52,260 nt of DNA from contig MTMG01000002.1 of the NCBI GenBank assembly GCA_002010075.1, positions 1 through 52,260 of the forward strand, given 5' to 3'. The position numbers and the translations under genes are program-made. Positions 1-12,165 of this stretch are shown here, in pieces. The DNA is from Methanomicrobia archaeon JdFR-19 (GTDB taxonomy: Archaea > Halobacteriota > Methanosarcinia > DSM-18856 > Methermicoccaceae). Below the pieces are notes generated by a model. It was not told the origin of the DNA, made no database searches, and was given only the letters and a program-made list of their open reading frames with translations. How positions within the stretch are numbered: the first letter of the stretch is position 1; each line of letters starts with the position of its first letter.

Positions 1-860
1 ATGAGAACAGTTCTCTCCATGAGTGGTTTTCCAGTTCTCGGGTCCTCGAGTTCTGGAAACTCCTCGAGGACGTCTGTCATCTCGTTTCCTCTCTCTCCGC
101 ACCCTATGTACACTATTATGTCTGCATCAGCCCATTTGGCAAGCTGTTGCTGGGTTACTGTCTTGCCACTACCGAAGGGTCCGGGAATGCATGCTATACC
201 ACCTTTAACCATGGGGAAGAGGGCATCAAGAATCCTCTGTCCTGTGAGGAGGGGTACCTCTGGGTCAAGCTTCTTTGTGTACGGCCTCGGAACCCTAATT
301 GGCCATTTCTGAAGCATCTTTATCTCTTTTCCATCTATCACACACACAGTATCGTCAACCTTGTATTTCCCATCCTCAATATGCTCAACTATCCCCCCCA
401 CATTTGGTGGAGTGAGGACACGATGAACGATCACATCGCTTTCCATTACCTCTCCTATCACATCTCCTTTACAAACAACACCGCCTTCTTTCACAACTGG
501 TTTGAAGTCCCACTTCTTATTCCTGTCAATCGAATCTGTTTTAATTCCCCTTACTATCCAATGCCCAACCTCCTCCCTCATAACTGTGAGAGGTCTCTGA
601 ATTCCATCGTAAATTGACTTCAAAAGTCCGGGACCAAGCTCTACCATGAGGGGTTCCCCGCTCGGCTCCACTGGCTCTCTCGGCTTCAGTCCAGACGTTT
701 CTTCATAAACCTGGATGGATGCGACATCTCCATCCATCCTGATGATTTCGCCGATGAGTCCAGCCTCTCCTACCCTCACGACCTCGTGAATGAAGCTGTT
801 CGACATCCCTCTTGCCTCGACAAGAGGTCCAGCAATCCTTGTGATTTTTCCCAAAATCAC
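1..860 (-). CDS. atpA: A-type ATP synthase catalytic subunit A (partial, C-terminus cut by the window edge)
   Basis: This is the N-terminal part, about 286 codons, of the nucleotide-binding A subunit of the A1Ao ATP synthase; the rest lies beyond base 1. The frame is open to the edge and contains no TAG. It encodes the beta-barrel N-terminus (GKITRIAGPLVEARG) and the A-type P-loop GPFGSGKT near bases 160-185, the site that binds the ATP phosphates in the A1 head. I chose GTG at 860 as start because it overlaps the atpF stop as GTGA; TTG at 854 is the alternative. It is the last visible gene of the H-I-K-E-C-F-A operon, and subunits B and D would be expected further downstream. Confidence 0.95.
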   Translation of the reverse strand, partial: MILGKITRIAGPLVEARGMSNSFIHEVVRVGEAGLIGEIIRMDGDVASIQVYEETSGLKPREPVEPSGEPLMVELGPGLLKSIYDGIQRPLTVMREEVGHWIVRGIKTDSIDRNKKWDFKPVVKEGGVVCKGDVIGEVMESDVIVHRVLTPPNVGGIVEHIEDGKYKVDDTVCVIDGKEIKMLQKWPIRVPRPYTKKLDPEVPLLTGQRILDALFPMVKGGIACIPGPFGSGKTVTQQQLAKWADADIIVYIGCGERGNEMTDVLEEFPELEDPRTGKPLMERTVL

Positions 861-1153
861 ACCCCCTTTAGCACATCAAGACCAGTTACTTCTTTCACCA
901 TCTTCCTCAACTCTTCTGCCTCAAAGGATTCACCGGGACGTGGAATTTTAATAACAACCTTCTCCCTCCTCAACCATTCAACCACGTCTTCAAACATCTC
1001 CCAAGCCTTTGAATCCATTATTATCACTCCATACTCACCCAGCTCATCTGGTTCATCAAGCATTCTTTCAAACTCCTCATAATCCACTACCTTGTACCCT
1101 GAAAACCTGAATCCTACTCCCAGCAGTTCATCTGTAACCACAAGTACCTTCAT
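857..1153 (-). CDS. atpF: A-type ATP synthase subunit F
   Basis: This 98-residue soluble protein is the small Rossmann-like subunit F, part of the central stalk that couples rotation to the A3B3 head. It starts with a typical strand (MKVLVVTDELLGVGFRFSG) and keeps the GVIIMD core. The length matches the family. It overlaps the atpC stop by 4 bases upstream and atpA by 4 bases downstream, as expected for translationally coupled genes in this conserved operon. The identification rests on sequence character plus position. Confidence 0.93.
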   Translation of the reverse strand: MKVLVVTDELLGVGFRFSGYKVVDYEEFERMLDEPDELGEYGVIIMDSKAWEMFEDVVEWLRREKVVIKIPRPGESFEAEELRKMVKEVTGLDVLKGV

Positions 1154-2082
1154 ACGTACACCAACACCTCTCTAACCGGAACCTCTTGAATCTTGGATAT
1201 CATGATGGCTCTGATATTGAAAACCTCAACCTCCTTGGCTTTGAGGTAATACACAGCCGAATCTATACTCAGGGGATTGCTTAGAGCCTTTTCCTTCAAC
1301 AGTCTTAACTCAACATGGTAGAGGAATCTCTCCAAGTTTTTCTCCTCCTCTGCACCCTCGAATGGTGTACCTGCGAGATTTGACAACATCGCTCTTTCAT
1401 CCTCTGCGGTCACCATTGCCCTTATTCTCTCCTGGTCTATGAAGTAACCCCCTTCCATGATAAACTCTGAAGGGTCTATGTACGCTATCTGACATCTGTA
1501 AATGATCTCAATGTTCAGCACATCGATATGTACCTTTATGAAGTAGTAGTCGAGAGATTTCCATTTCTCCACAAGTTGAGACTCAAGGGCAAGGTCTGGC
1601 GGGAGTCCCTTTTCCAGAAGGACTTTCACATTCGAATAGTCCTGCGGTAGTCTGGATAGAAAGTCCTCAACTCCCTCGCTCTCTGCAAGATACTCAAAGT
1701 AGTTAATGGGAAGTGTACCAATCGGAATTATCAGCTCCTTTATATCATCCGATGGAAGACCTCTCTGAATTCCCCTAACTATTCTCTTGAAGTTCTTCAA
1801 ATCCCACTCTCCCAAAATGACCTTCTCAAGCTCTTCCCCTTCTGAAAACGTTGATAATACGTCTGTGTATACTCTGGAAAGGTGTTCGTATAGCCCTTTC
1901 TCCAGCTCTCTTATATCTCCCACCCTGTCCCTCAGCTCAGGATAGTCTGAAAGAGACGATACCACATCTTCCAAGCTCATCGCCTCTATCAGCCCTTCAT
2001 ACTCTGCATAACTCAGTAGCTTGGAGTGTAAGGCACTCACAAAGCCATACATGAATCCATATCGGAATCCGCTCCGTACCAT
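1150..2082 (-). CDS. atpC: A-type ATP synthase subunit C
   Basis: This is subunit C (V-ATPase subunit d family), about 310 residues, the socket that joins the central stalk to the membrane c-ring. It begins MVRSGFRYGFMYGFVSALHS, typical of the family, and is largely alpha-helical. The frame can extend upstream to a TTG at 2103 that overlaps atpE by 17 bases. I prefer ATG at 2082, 4 bases after the atpE stop, because an AGGAT Shine-Dalgarno-like motif sits just before it and the protein then starts at the conserved YGF region. It overlaps atpF by 4 bases. Confidence 0.92.
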   Translation of the reverse strand: MVRSGFRYGFMYGFVSALHSKLLSYAEYEGLIEAMSLEDVVSSLSDYPELRDRVGDIRELEKGLYEHLSRVYTDVLSTFSEGEELEKVILGEWDLKNFKRIVRGIQRGLPSDDIKELIIPIGTLPINYFEYLAESEGVEDFLSRLPQDYSNVKVLLEKGLPPDLALESQLVEKWKSLDYYFIKVHIDVLNIEIIYRCQIAYIDPSEFIMEGGYFIDQERIRAMVTAEDERAMLSNLAGTPFEGAEEEKNLERFLYHVELRLLKEKALSNPLSIDSAVYYLKAKEVEVFNIRAIMISKIQEVPVREVLVYV

Positions 2083-2086
2083 GGTA

Positions 2087-2626
2087 TCAATCCTGTTCAA
2101 CAAGCATCTCGATTATTTTCGGTTTTAAGCTCTCAAGTTCTCTGAATATCGTTGATAATGTTCTCTCCACTCTCAAAGAGCCACTCACGACCACCACTCC
2201 AAAGTCCCCAATCTTGGATGGCTTTGCCTCTGGAACAAGATGCGCATATTCCTCATCCACGAAGATCTCGTACTCTTTGAGTCCTCTGGTGCATCCTTCT
2301 ATCATTCTCTCGAGGAGTTCCTTTTTCTTATCATCATCGAGTTCGAGCAGGCTCTCCCTTGCTTTTTTGTACACCTCGTCAACAAGCCCTGCAACCACAT
2401 TGGTCTTTTTCATCTTCATCTCGAGCTTTGCAGCTGATACAATCCTCTTGTAAGCAAAGTCTGCTTCCTTTCTTCCATCCCTCAGAATTGCCTCACACTC
2501 TTTCTCTGTCTTCTTCCTGCACTCCATTATCATCTGCTCTCTTTCCTTCTCCACATGCTCTCTGTATTCCTCAATCTCCCTTTCGACCTCGCTCCATATT
2601 CTTTGCTTGAGTTCATCGAATCCCAT
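2087..2626 (-). CDS. atpE: A-type ATP synthase subunit E
   Basis: This 179-residue peripheral-stalk subunit E has a long charged N-terminal helix (about residues 1-75, rich in Glu, Lys and Arg) followed by a globular C-terminal domain ending LKPKIIEMLVEQD. In this family the N-terminal helix pairs with subunit H to form the stator that holds the catalytic head. It sits between atpK and atpC in the standard order, 9 bases after the atpK stop. Length and layout fit the family. Confidence 0.92.
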   Translation of the reverse strand: MGFDELKQRIWSEVEREIEEYREHVEKEREQMIMECRKKTEKECEAILRDGRKEADFAYKRIVSAAKLEMKMKKTNVVAGLVDEVYKKARESLLELDDDKKKELLERMIEGCTRGLKEYEIFVDEEYAHLVPEAKPSKIGDFGVVVVSGSLRVERTLSTIFRELESLKPKIIEMLVEQD

Positions 2627-2635
2627 GCACGACCC

Positions 2636-3106
2636 TCAGAACACGTTATTGGCGATCAGTATCATGATGGCAACAACGAATCCGAGAAGGACTGACAAGT
2701 CTGGCATTGCGGTGAGTATAATGCCATATGACTTTGTCCTCGGATTTCTTGCTATCGCTCCCGCAGATGCGGCACCGACCATACCCATCCATGCAGCGGT
2801 AAGACCCGATATGCCCATTGCAACTCCAGCACCGACACATGCAGCTCCTTGATCAAGCTCTGTAATCTTTCCACTGAGCATTCCAAGCACTATCATCAGA
2901 CCTATCACAAAGCCAAACACAACTGCAGTTTGTGGCAATGCCTGCAATATGATGACGGTGCTGAATTCCTTAGGCTTCTCCGCAAGCACACCAGCACCAC
3001 CTACTCCCGCAAGGCTCACACCTATACCAGAGCCGATGGCTGGTAAACCCACAGCAAGTCCTGCCCCAATCGAGGCAAGCAACATCGTATCACTTATATC
3101 AACCAC
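2636..3106 (-). CDS. atpK: A-type ATP synthase c subunit (four-helix proteolipid with one carboxylate)
   Basis: This 156-residue proteolipid consists of two fused hairpins, with membrane segments at about residues 10-40, 50-78, 86-118 and 127-154. It forms the rotor ring in the membrane. The two halves are clearly duplicated (IGAGLAVGLPAIGSGIGV and VGAGVAMGISGLTAAWMGMV). The second hairpin has an ion-binding carboxylate, Asp136 in AMPDLSVLLGF, while the equivalent place in the first hairpin is Gln59 in ALPQTAVVFGF. Each monomer therefore seems to carry a single site, as in V-ATPases and the Pyrococcus furiosus c subunit. Start is GTG immediately after the atpI TAA stop. Confidence 0.93.
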   Translation of the reverse strand: MVDISDTMLLASIGAGLAVGLPAIGSGIGVSLAGVGGAGVLAEKPKEFSTVIILQALPQTAVVFGFVIGLMIVLGMLSGKITELDQGAACVGAGVAMGISGLTAAWMGMVGAASAGAIARNPRTKSYGIILTAMPDLSVLLGFVVAIMILIANNVF

Positions 3107-5137
3107 TTAAACACCCCCTTTTCTTCTTATGAGCGCATGAACACACTTCATGCAAAACGGCTGAAACTCTCTTCCTCCACCTTCGTAATACCTCGAAAAG
3201 TGTTCCACATAGTGAAGACGCAGAGATTGAATGAAGGCGGAGAGTGAACCAAGAAGAAGATGAACGACATGACCGAAAAGAAATACAAAGACAGCAAGAA
3301 GGACGGCTGCTGGAAGGAAAGGAAGGCTCTCAAACGCAATTGCGGAGAGCTTGTTAAATGCAAGAGCTACCCCGCCAGCAGCTACCATTAACCCGAGGAC
3401 TCTTGCATAAGATAGCATGAAAGCTATGAAAGTTGGTATTTCAACCAAAGTAATTACGGGCTCGTACTTCATTGCGAGAACTATCCCCACGACTGCGATT
3501 GCTCCTCCAACATACATCATAAAGGAAGGAAGAACAGATGGAAAAGCGAGAAGCTCTCCAACCTCTGTGAACAACAATATCGACAGCGCAATACCAAACA
3601 TCAGCCATCCACCAAAATGGAAGAATGCCTTTCCGAATTCACTGTTCCTAACGCTGGTGTATATGCCCAGAACCAGACCAAGAATCAGATGCATGAGACC
3701 CACAAACACTATGATTCTGTACAGAAATATGACCGCAGGTAACCCATGCTCTGGAACCTCGAGAGGGTCAATCCAGAGTGCTACATCCTCGGCACCTACT
3801 CCACCAACCACATACTTCCCTACCAAATCTCCAAAGTAATTTCCTGTGAGGACGCCGAACACCATAGCAGATATGCCACAGAACAGTATGAGCAGAGATA
3901 GCTCTTTTACACTCTGGCTGAGTAGTGCATATTTCTTGTAAAGGAAAAATCCTGCAAGAGCTATTATCGCCCCATATGCAAAATCATTTATCATCATACC
4001 TGTAAAGGCGAGGAATGTGGGTATCAGAAAAAGTGTTGGGTCGACATGATTGTACTTCGGTATTCCATAAGTTCTTGTGAGCATTTCGAACGGTTTTGCA
4101 AAAGCCGGATTCTCGAGTTTGGAAGGGGCATCAGGGGGGTCTTCCTCCGTACTGATGATGCACGCACCACCTGTCGCCTCATTTATTGTCTTCTCGACTT
4201 CACGGACTCTCGACGTCTCCACAAAACAGCTCATCACAGATGTTTTCTTTGTCTTTCCGTTGTTTGTGAAGATTTCATATCTTGATTTGTAAAGTCTGAA
4301 AACCTCTTCAACAGCCCTCAAGGTATCAAGATGCTCAGATGCTATCGATGAGAGTCTATCAACTATTTCTTCCCTCTCAGCTTTCAATTTCTTGATTGTT
4401 TCTTGGGCTTTCCTCTTCACCTCACTCAATGTCCCTTCTCCATCTATCGAAATCCTCTCAGCACCGACAGCTTGAAGAGACTTATCAACCTTTACCCTAT
4501 CCTCTTTCAGGGAAACAACCACAATCAACGGTGGAGTCCCCTCCACAAAATGCATTATCATAAACGAGGGGTCGAGTCCGTTCTTCTCCATTACCTGCCC
4601 AACAAGAGGAATTCCCTCAGGAGGGATTGTAGCCACAGCAACATACAGAAACCTCGATTCTCCAAGCCACTCTATTCTGAAATCCTCTATCCTCAATCTC
4701 TCGCACTGAACCAGTTTTGTCTCTTCATCAGATATCTTGGACTCTATATCCTTCAGCCTCTCAACCAGTTCGTTGACATCCCGCTCAATCTCTCCCGTGA
4801 TTTTCTCACCAAGTGCCACAGCCTCCTCAAGAGTTCCGCCCTCAACCTCCACACGTGTGATTCTCTCAACACCGAGAAGGTCATCAAGGAAACTGCCCTC
4901 TTTCTTCTCAAAAGGTGCGAGTGCTTCTATGAGCTTGCCAATTCTGAGAATCCAAGAGGATGCTATATGGGCTCTCTCGGTAGGAGAGTCTCTGGAAATC
5001 TCAAACATTACCAAATCCGATTCATCAAGAAACTCAATTTCAGCCACTCCAAGCTCGTGAAGTCGCTCAGCAACAGCTTCTTTATCATCTGTGTGGAATA
5101 TGCAGATGAGTTTGGTGATTGGGACTGTGCTTAACAT
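3107..5137 (-). CDS. atpI: A-type ATP synthase membrane subunit I (subunit a)
   Basis: Subunit I, about 676 residues, carries the ion half-channels against which the c-ring turns. The N-terminal half, to about residue 340, is a charged coiled-coil domain that binds the peripheral stalks. The C-terminal half holds about seven or eight membrane helices, including a family-typical FGHVVHLLLGSLSAFIQSLR stretch whose arginine is expected to face the rotor carboxylate. The frame can begin at GTG 5149, but ATG 5137 has GGGAGG five bases upstream and overlaps the atpH stop, so I chose it. The TAA stop is followed at once by atpK. Confidence 0.94.
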   Translation of the reverse strand: MLSTVPITKLICIFHTDDKEAVAERLHELGVAEIEFLDESDLVMFEISRDSPTERAHIASSWILRIGKLIEALAPFEKKEGSFLDDLLGVERITRVEVEGGTLEEAVALGEKITGEIERDVNELVERLKDIESKISDEETKLVQCERLRIEDFRIEWLGESRFLYVAVATIPPEGIPLVGQVMEKNGLDPSFMIMHFVEGTPPLIVVVSLKEDRVKVDKSLQAVGAERISIDGEGTLSEVKRKAQETIKKLKAEREEIVDRLSSIASEHLDTLRAVEEVFRLYKSRYEIFTNNGKTKKTSVMSCFVETSRVREVEKTINEATGGACIISTEEDPPDAPSKLENPAFAKPFEMLTRTYGIPKYNHVDPTLFLIPTFLAFTGMMINDFAYGAIIALAGFFLYKKYALLSQSVKELSLLILFCGISAMVFGVLTGNYFGDLVGKYVVGGVGAEDVALWIDPLEVPEHGLPAVIFLYRIIVFVGLMHLILGLVLGIYTSVRNSEFGKAFFHFGGWLMFGIALSILLFTEVGELLAFPSVLPSFMMYVGGAIAVVGIVLAMKYEPVITLVEIPTFIAFMLSYARVLGLMVAAGGVALAFNKLSAIAFESLPFLPAAVLLAVFVFLFGHVVHLLLGSLSAFIQSLRLHYVEHFSRYYEGGGREFQPFCMKCVHALIRRKGGV

Positions 5138-5430
5138 GTGCCCTCCCACACATGCTGAAGAAGGAGTTCCACCGCCTTTGGAATCTTCTGTCTTGCTCTG
5201 GGAACGAGTCTGCTCAGTTCAGCCTCGCCCACCTCCCTTATGTGCTTAGCCTCTGCCTCAGCCCTCTCAACAGCTTCCTTGAAATAAGACTCTGCTTCCA
5301 CTTTTGCTTCCTTCAGCATCCTCTCTCTTTCAACCTCGCAAAACTTACGAGCTTCTTCAATCATTGAATCTATTTTTTCTTTTTCACTCTCCAGATGCTT
5401 CTCAGCCTTTTCCTCTACCTCCTTAATCAT
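5131..5430 (-). CDS. atpH: A-type ATP synthase subunit H
   Basis: This peripheral-stalk subunit H has about 99 residues, almost all one charged amphipathic helix with heptad-like Glu/Lys/Arg/Ala content that pairs with subunit E. It is the first gene of the operon. Several starts are possible (TTG 5451, ATG 5448, ATG 5433, ATG 5430). The motif GAGGT at 5439-5435 gives normal spacing only for ATG 5430. It overlaps atpI by a few bases at the C-terminus. Low complexity makes sequence recognition weaker than for its neighbours, but first position plus helical character is diagnostic. Confidence 0.85.
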   Translation of the reverse strand: MIKEVEEKAEKHLESEKEKIDSMIEEARKFCEVERERMLKEAKVEAESYFKEAVERAEAEAKHIREVGEAELSRLVPRARQKIPKAVELLLQHVWEGTC

Positions 5431-5467
5431 CATTACCTCAGGTAACATCAAAACCCATTTGATTAAC

Positions 5468-5500
5468 CATTATAAAAAAGCTATCCATATTGTTTAAGTA
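5468..5500. promoter_or_regulatory. Divergent promoter region between the atp operon and the DUF22-like gene
   Basis: On the minus strand TTTTTTATAAT (about 5480-5470) is a good archaeal TATA box about 40 bases before atpH, which predicts a short leader. On the plus strand TTTAAGTA at 5493-5500 could be the TATA box for the gene at 5551, with a predicted transcript start near 5525. Both calls are by eye. Confidence 0.6.
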
Positions 5501-5550
5501 GTATGAATGAAAGAATATCGTAAAGAAATTAGTCTGTTGGAGGACTTTGT

Positions 5551-6039
5551 ATGGGTGAAGGGGAGGAAGTTGCTCCAAAAATAGTCAAAATGGTTTCGCC
5601 AGACTGTAAGTCGATAGTCGTCGAGGCAACACCTTATTATTTCACGATAGGAACGAGGGCGAAGTGGGAAGTGGTCGTTGCAGGTGAAGATATAGAGCTG
5701 AAGAAGGGAGAGCTTACCAGAATAAAAATCGAGCCACTTCACCTCCCGAGTGATGTGATAGCAGTTCCTTGTGCCTTCAACTACCACGCATTTGTTGATC
5801 TCTTGAAGGTCGGAGGGTCACGCTGTCCCAAACCGGTTGAGAAACCAAGGAGCTTTGACTATGCAGATGTCATGGCAATAAAGGACTACAAGCTCCACAG
5901 AGGAGAGGCTCTTGGAGTTCTCAACCTGTTTCCTGTGATATTCACGAGGTACGCAACCAGCCCACGCATAATATCGGTTGAGGAAGAGGAAGAAGTGATG
6001 GAGGAGTTCTATGGCAAATCCGCCTCTTCAAAAATGTGA
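5551..6039 (+). CDS. DUF22-like conserved archaeal protein of unknown function
   Basis: This 162-residue soluble protein has no signal peptide or membrane segment. The second half, with a DYADVMAIKDYKLHRGEALG stretch followed by GVLNLFPVIFTR, resembles the archaeal DUF22 family (VMAIEDG, roughly thirty residues, GDLLGVLN pattern). The family has no established function and I give none. The start ATG has GGAGG at 5539-5543, an ideal spacing. It is divergent from the ATP synthase operon and overlaps the next gene by 29 bases, so the two are probably one transcription unit. The C-terminus is acidic (EEEEEVMEEF). Confidence 0.7.
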   Translation: MGEGEEVAPKIVKMVSPDCKSIVVEATPYYFTIGTRAKWEVVVAGEDIELKKGELTRIKIEPLHLPSDVIAVPCAFNYHAFVDLLKVGGSRCPKPVEKPRSFDYADVMAIKDYKLHRGEALGVLNLFPVIFTRYATSPRIISVEEEEEVMEEFYGKSASSKM

Positions 6040-6532
6040 TATATGCGGTGAGCCACAAGACACTCAAAACTACGAAGGAAAGAACATCTGCACAATTTGT
6101 TATGACGTCATGGAGGACATCATGGCAGATTATTTTCTGAAGGTTATCGAGTCAGGGAACAGAAACCGCCCAGAGCATCTGTACGTAAAGTACATAGAGA
6201 GCAATATAAAGTTCATGAGTGATAAGAGCCGTATCATGGAAAAAGTGCCTCAGCACCTAAAAACAACCGAGAAGAGATTGCTCTTCAACCTGAGCTATGA
6301 GAACCTCACATCGAGAAAGAGATTCTATGAGTATGCACTGAAAGTGCTTGAGTGGTTGAAGAATAATCAGTGGTTTTACAAGTACTACTTCAAGAACATA
6401 TACAGATGCCCCAAGTGCGGTGCATCGCTCTTTGACAATTATGTGAAAGAGACGAAGGGGGAGTGGGTGATAATATCTTGCGCAGTATGCAATAACGTCG
6501 TAAGGAAGTACTACAAACCAGAAATTCTGTAA
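6011..6532 (+). CDS. Unknown protein with two zinc-ribbon-like cysteine clusters
   Basis: I do not recognise this 173-residue protein. It has an N-terminal CDICGEPQ knuckle followed by CTICYD about 17 residues later (residues 9-32), a helical charged middle part, and a C-terminal pair CPKCG and CAVCNN (about 137-160). Each end could bind one zinc ion with four cysteines. This arrangement suits a nucleic-acid-binding or small regulatory protein, but that is inference. The start overlaps the DUF22-like gene by 29 bases and has GGAGGAG just upstream, so it is coupled to it. The gene is followed by a T-rich terminator. Confidence 0.75.
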   Translation: MANPPLQKCDICGEPQDTQNYEGKNICTICYDVMEDIMADYFLKVIESGNRNRPEHLYVKYIESNIKFMSDKSRIMEKVPQHLKTTEKRLLFNLSYENLTSRKRFYEYALKVLEWLKNNQWFYKYYFKNIYRCPKCGASLFDNYVKETKGEWVIISCAVCNNVVRKYYKPEIL

Positions 6533-6570
6533 TTTCAGTTTTTATTTTTAGTTTTTTATAGTTTTTTATC
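6533..6570 (+). terminator. T-rich terminator after the zinc-ribbon gene
   Basis: After the TAA at 6532 come several runs of T (ttttta, tttttag, ttttttatag, ttttttatc) on the plus strand, as expected for intrinsic archaeal termination. The region lies between converging genes and reaches the S7 stop. Confidence 0.6.
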
Positions 6571-7135
6571 TTGCTCCTTCTGCCACCCTTTCCTTTGACT
6601 CTTTCTGACTGATGGCATAACATTTTACATCGTAACTGGCAGCAGCAATGATTTCATCAGCAAGACATTCTTCTATCGACTTTCTGTTTTTGAATGAGCG
6701 TTGCCATGCACCCTGAGCTATGAACATCAGTGCTTGGTCAACCCTTCTCTGTGAGGATGTATCAACTGCCTTTGGAACCACTATCCCCCCATACTTCAGT
6801 CTCACTATCTCCTCACGGGGTCCCGCATTGGCAATCGCATCCACAAGTACCTGAAGCGGATTATTTCCAGTTCTCTCATGTATTATGTCAAAAGCTCTTT
6901 TCACGATGTTGTACGCCTTTATCTTCTTTCCAGTGTTGTGTTCCTTCCGCATCATTTTGTTTATGAGTCTCTCAACGATTGATTGCTCGCTCTTTGCAAA
7001 TATCTGCTTTGAGTGTCTTCCACATGTATGGGGAACCAAAACAGGTTTTAGATTTATGTAGCACTTGACGCCCAAATCCTTTATCTCAACTTCCTCTGGG
7101 TCCCACTTACCAAAGACCTTTTTCAAAAGTTTCAC
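6566..7135 (-). CDS. rps7: Small-subunit ribosomal protein uS7
   Basis: This is archaeal uS7, 189 residues, a primary 16S rRNA binder in the head of the 30S subunit. Typical features are [17 protein letters not shown] near the N-terminus, [19 protein letters not shown] in the middle and a basic helical C-terminus. The start is GTG, 7 bases after the S12 stop. It ends the rpo-L30e-NusA-S12-S7 cluster. The EF-2 and EF-1A genes that often follow in archaea are absent, and the next gene is convergent. Confidence 0.96.
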   Translation of the reverse strand: MKLLKKVFGKWDPEEVEIKDLGVKCYINLKPVLVPHTCGRHSKQIFAKSEQSIVERLINKMMRKEHNTGKKIKAYNIVKRAFDIIHERTGNNPLQVLVDAIANAGPREEIVRLKYGGIVVPKAVDTSSQRRVDQALMFIAQGAWQRSFKNRKSIEECLADEIIAAASYDVKCYAISQKESKERVAEGAR

Positions 7136-7142
7136 CTCACAC

Positions 7143-7571
7143 TCATCTCACAGGTTTCTCCTTTCTGCCTATGACAAGTTCTTTCAGAGAGACATCGTTT
7201 ACCGCTACTACCTTGAACCTCACACCCGGGATGTCTCCCATCGCACCACCCTTCCTTCCACCGATCCTTTCGATGAGTACTTCGTCATGCTCATCAATGA
7301 AGTTGATGGCACCATCGCCAGGACAGAATGCAGCTACCTGTTTTCCATTCTTTATCAACTGAACTTTCACACACTTCCTTATTGCAGAGTTCGGCTGTTT
7401 TGCCTCCACCCCAACTTTCTCAAGTACGATTCCCCTAGCCTGTGGAGCTCCTTCCAAGGGGTCTGCTTTTCGTCTGAGATCAAGTACTCTCCTTATATAC
7501 CTCTCATCACTCCATCTGAATCTCTTCCTGTCGTTTTTGAGTTTGCTGGCTGCATACTTACCTCTGGCCAA
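7143..7571 (-). CDS. rps12: Small-subunit ribosomal protein uS12
   Basis: This is archaeal uS12, 142 residues, at the decoding centre. It contains the signature [16 protein letters not shown] and the [15 protein letters not shown] stretch. The start is TTG at 7571, supported by GGAGGT nine bases upstream, just after the NusA stop. No in-frame ATG fits, because the first residues [19 protein letters not shown] are conserved. It is followed 7 bases later by S7. Confidence 0.96.
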   Translation of the reverse strand: MARGKYAASKLKNDRKRFRWSDERYIRRVLDLRRKADPLEGAPQARGIVLEKVGVEAKQPNSAIRKCVKVQLIKNGKQVAAFCPGDGAINFIDEHDEVLIERIGGRKGGAMGDIPGVRFKVVAVNDVSLKELVIGRKEKPVR

Positions 7572-7584
7572 TCCACAGACCTCC

Positions 7585-8010
7585 TTACTCTATCACCACG
7601 CCATCTATACCGTAATGTCTCTGAACGAGCAATTTTATCTTCTTTATGTTCCTGCCACCTTTCCCGATAGCGAGTCCTTTATCTTTACTGTGAACCTCTA
7701 TATAAATTGTTTGCTTGCCTTTCGACTTACCAACCCTCACATTTCTCACTGCTATGGGGCGGAGTAGATTCTTAACAAATTCCTCCACATCATCACTATA
7801 TTCAACGACTTCCACCTTCTTACCTATCGTATTTCTCACTTTCTCGACGTTCTCTCCCCCTCTACCTATTGCGAGACCCATATCTCCACCACTAACAACG
7901 AATATTATCCTTTCCCCATCAACAATGCAATCCTTCGCTGTCACGCCCGTTATTCTCTCGAATACTGACATATAACGAAGTTCATCAGTGGAAAGCTTTA
8001 TTTCTGCCAT
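7585..8010 (-). CDS. nusA: NusA-family KH-domain transcription factor
   Basis: This archaeal short NusA, 141 residues, is made of two KH RNA-binding domains and lacks the N-terminal polymerase-binding domain of bacterial NusA. The KH loops read [13 protein letters not shown] and [13 protein letters not shown]. The frame extends upstream into L30e, but ATG at 8010 sits one base after the L30e stop and starts the family-typical [17 protein letters not shown]. Its place between L30e and S12 is the conserved archaeal arrangement, and it is thought to act in transcription elongation or termination. Confidence 0.93.
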   Translation of the reverse strand: MAEIKLSTDELRYMSVFERITGVTAKDCIVDGERIIFVVSGGDMGLAIGRGGENVEKVRNTIGKKVEVVEYSDDVEEFVKNLLRPIAVRNVRVGKSKGKQTIYIEVHSKDKGLAIGKGGRNIKKIKLLVQRHYGIDGVVIE

Positions 8011-8011
8011 T

Positions 8012-12154
<4,143 letters not shown>

Positions 12155-12165
12155 ATCATCACCTC

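Noticed and set aside
1-617. Plus-strand frames at the left edge
   Set aside because: They lie opposite atpA, whose P-loop and N-terminal barrel are clear on the minus strand.
4403-5134. Open plus-strand frame of 243 codons opposite atpI
   Set aside because: It is antisense to the well-conserved N-terminal domain of subunit I and has no family features. Several similar long antisense frames (for example opposite gyrA, smc and rpoA1) are also shadows.
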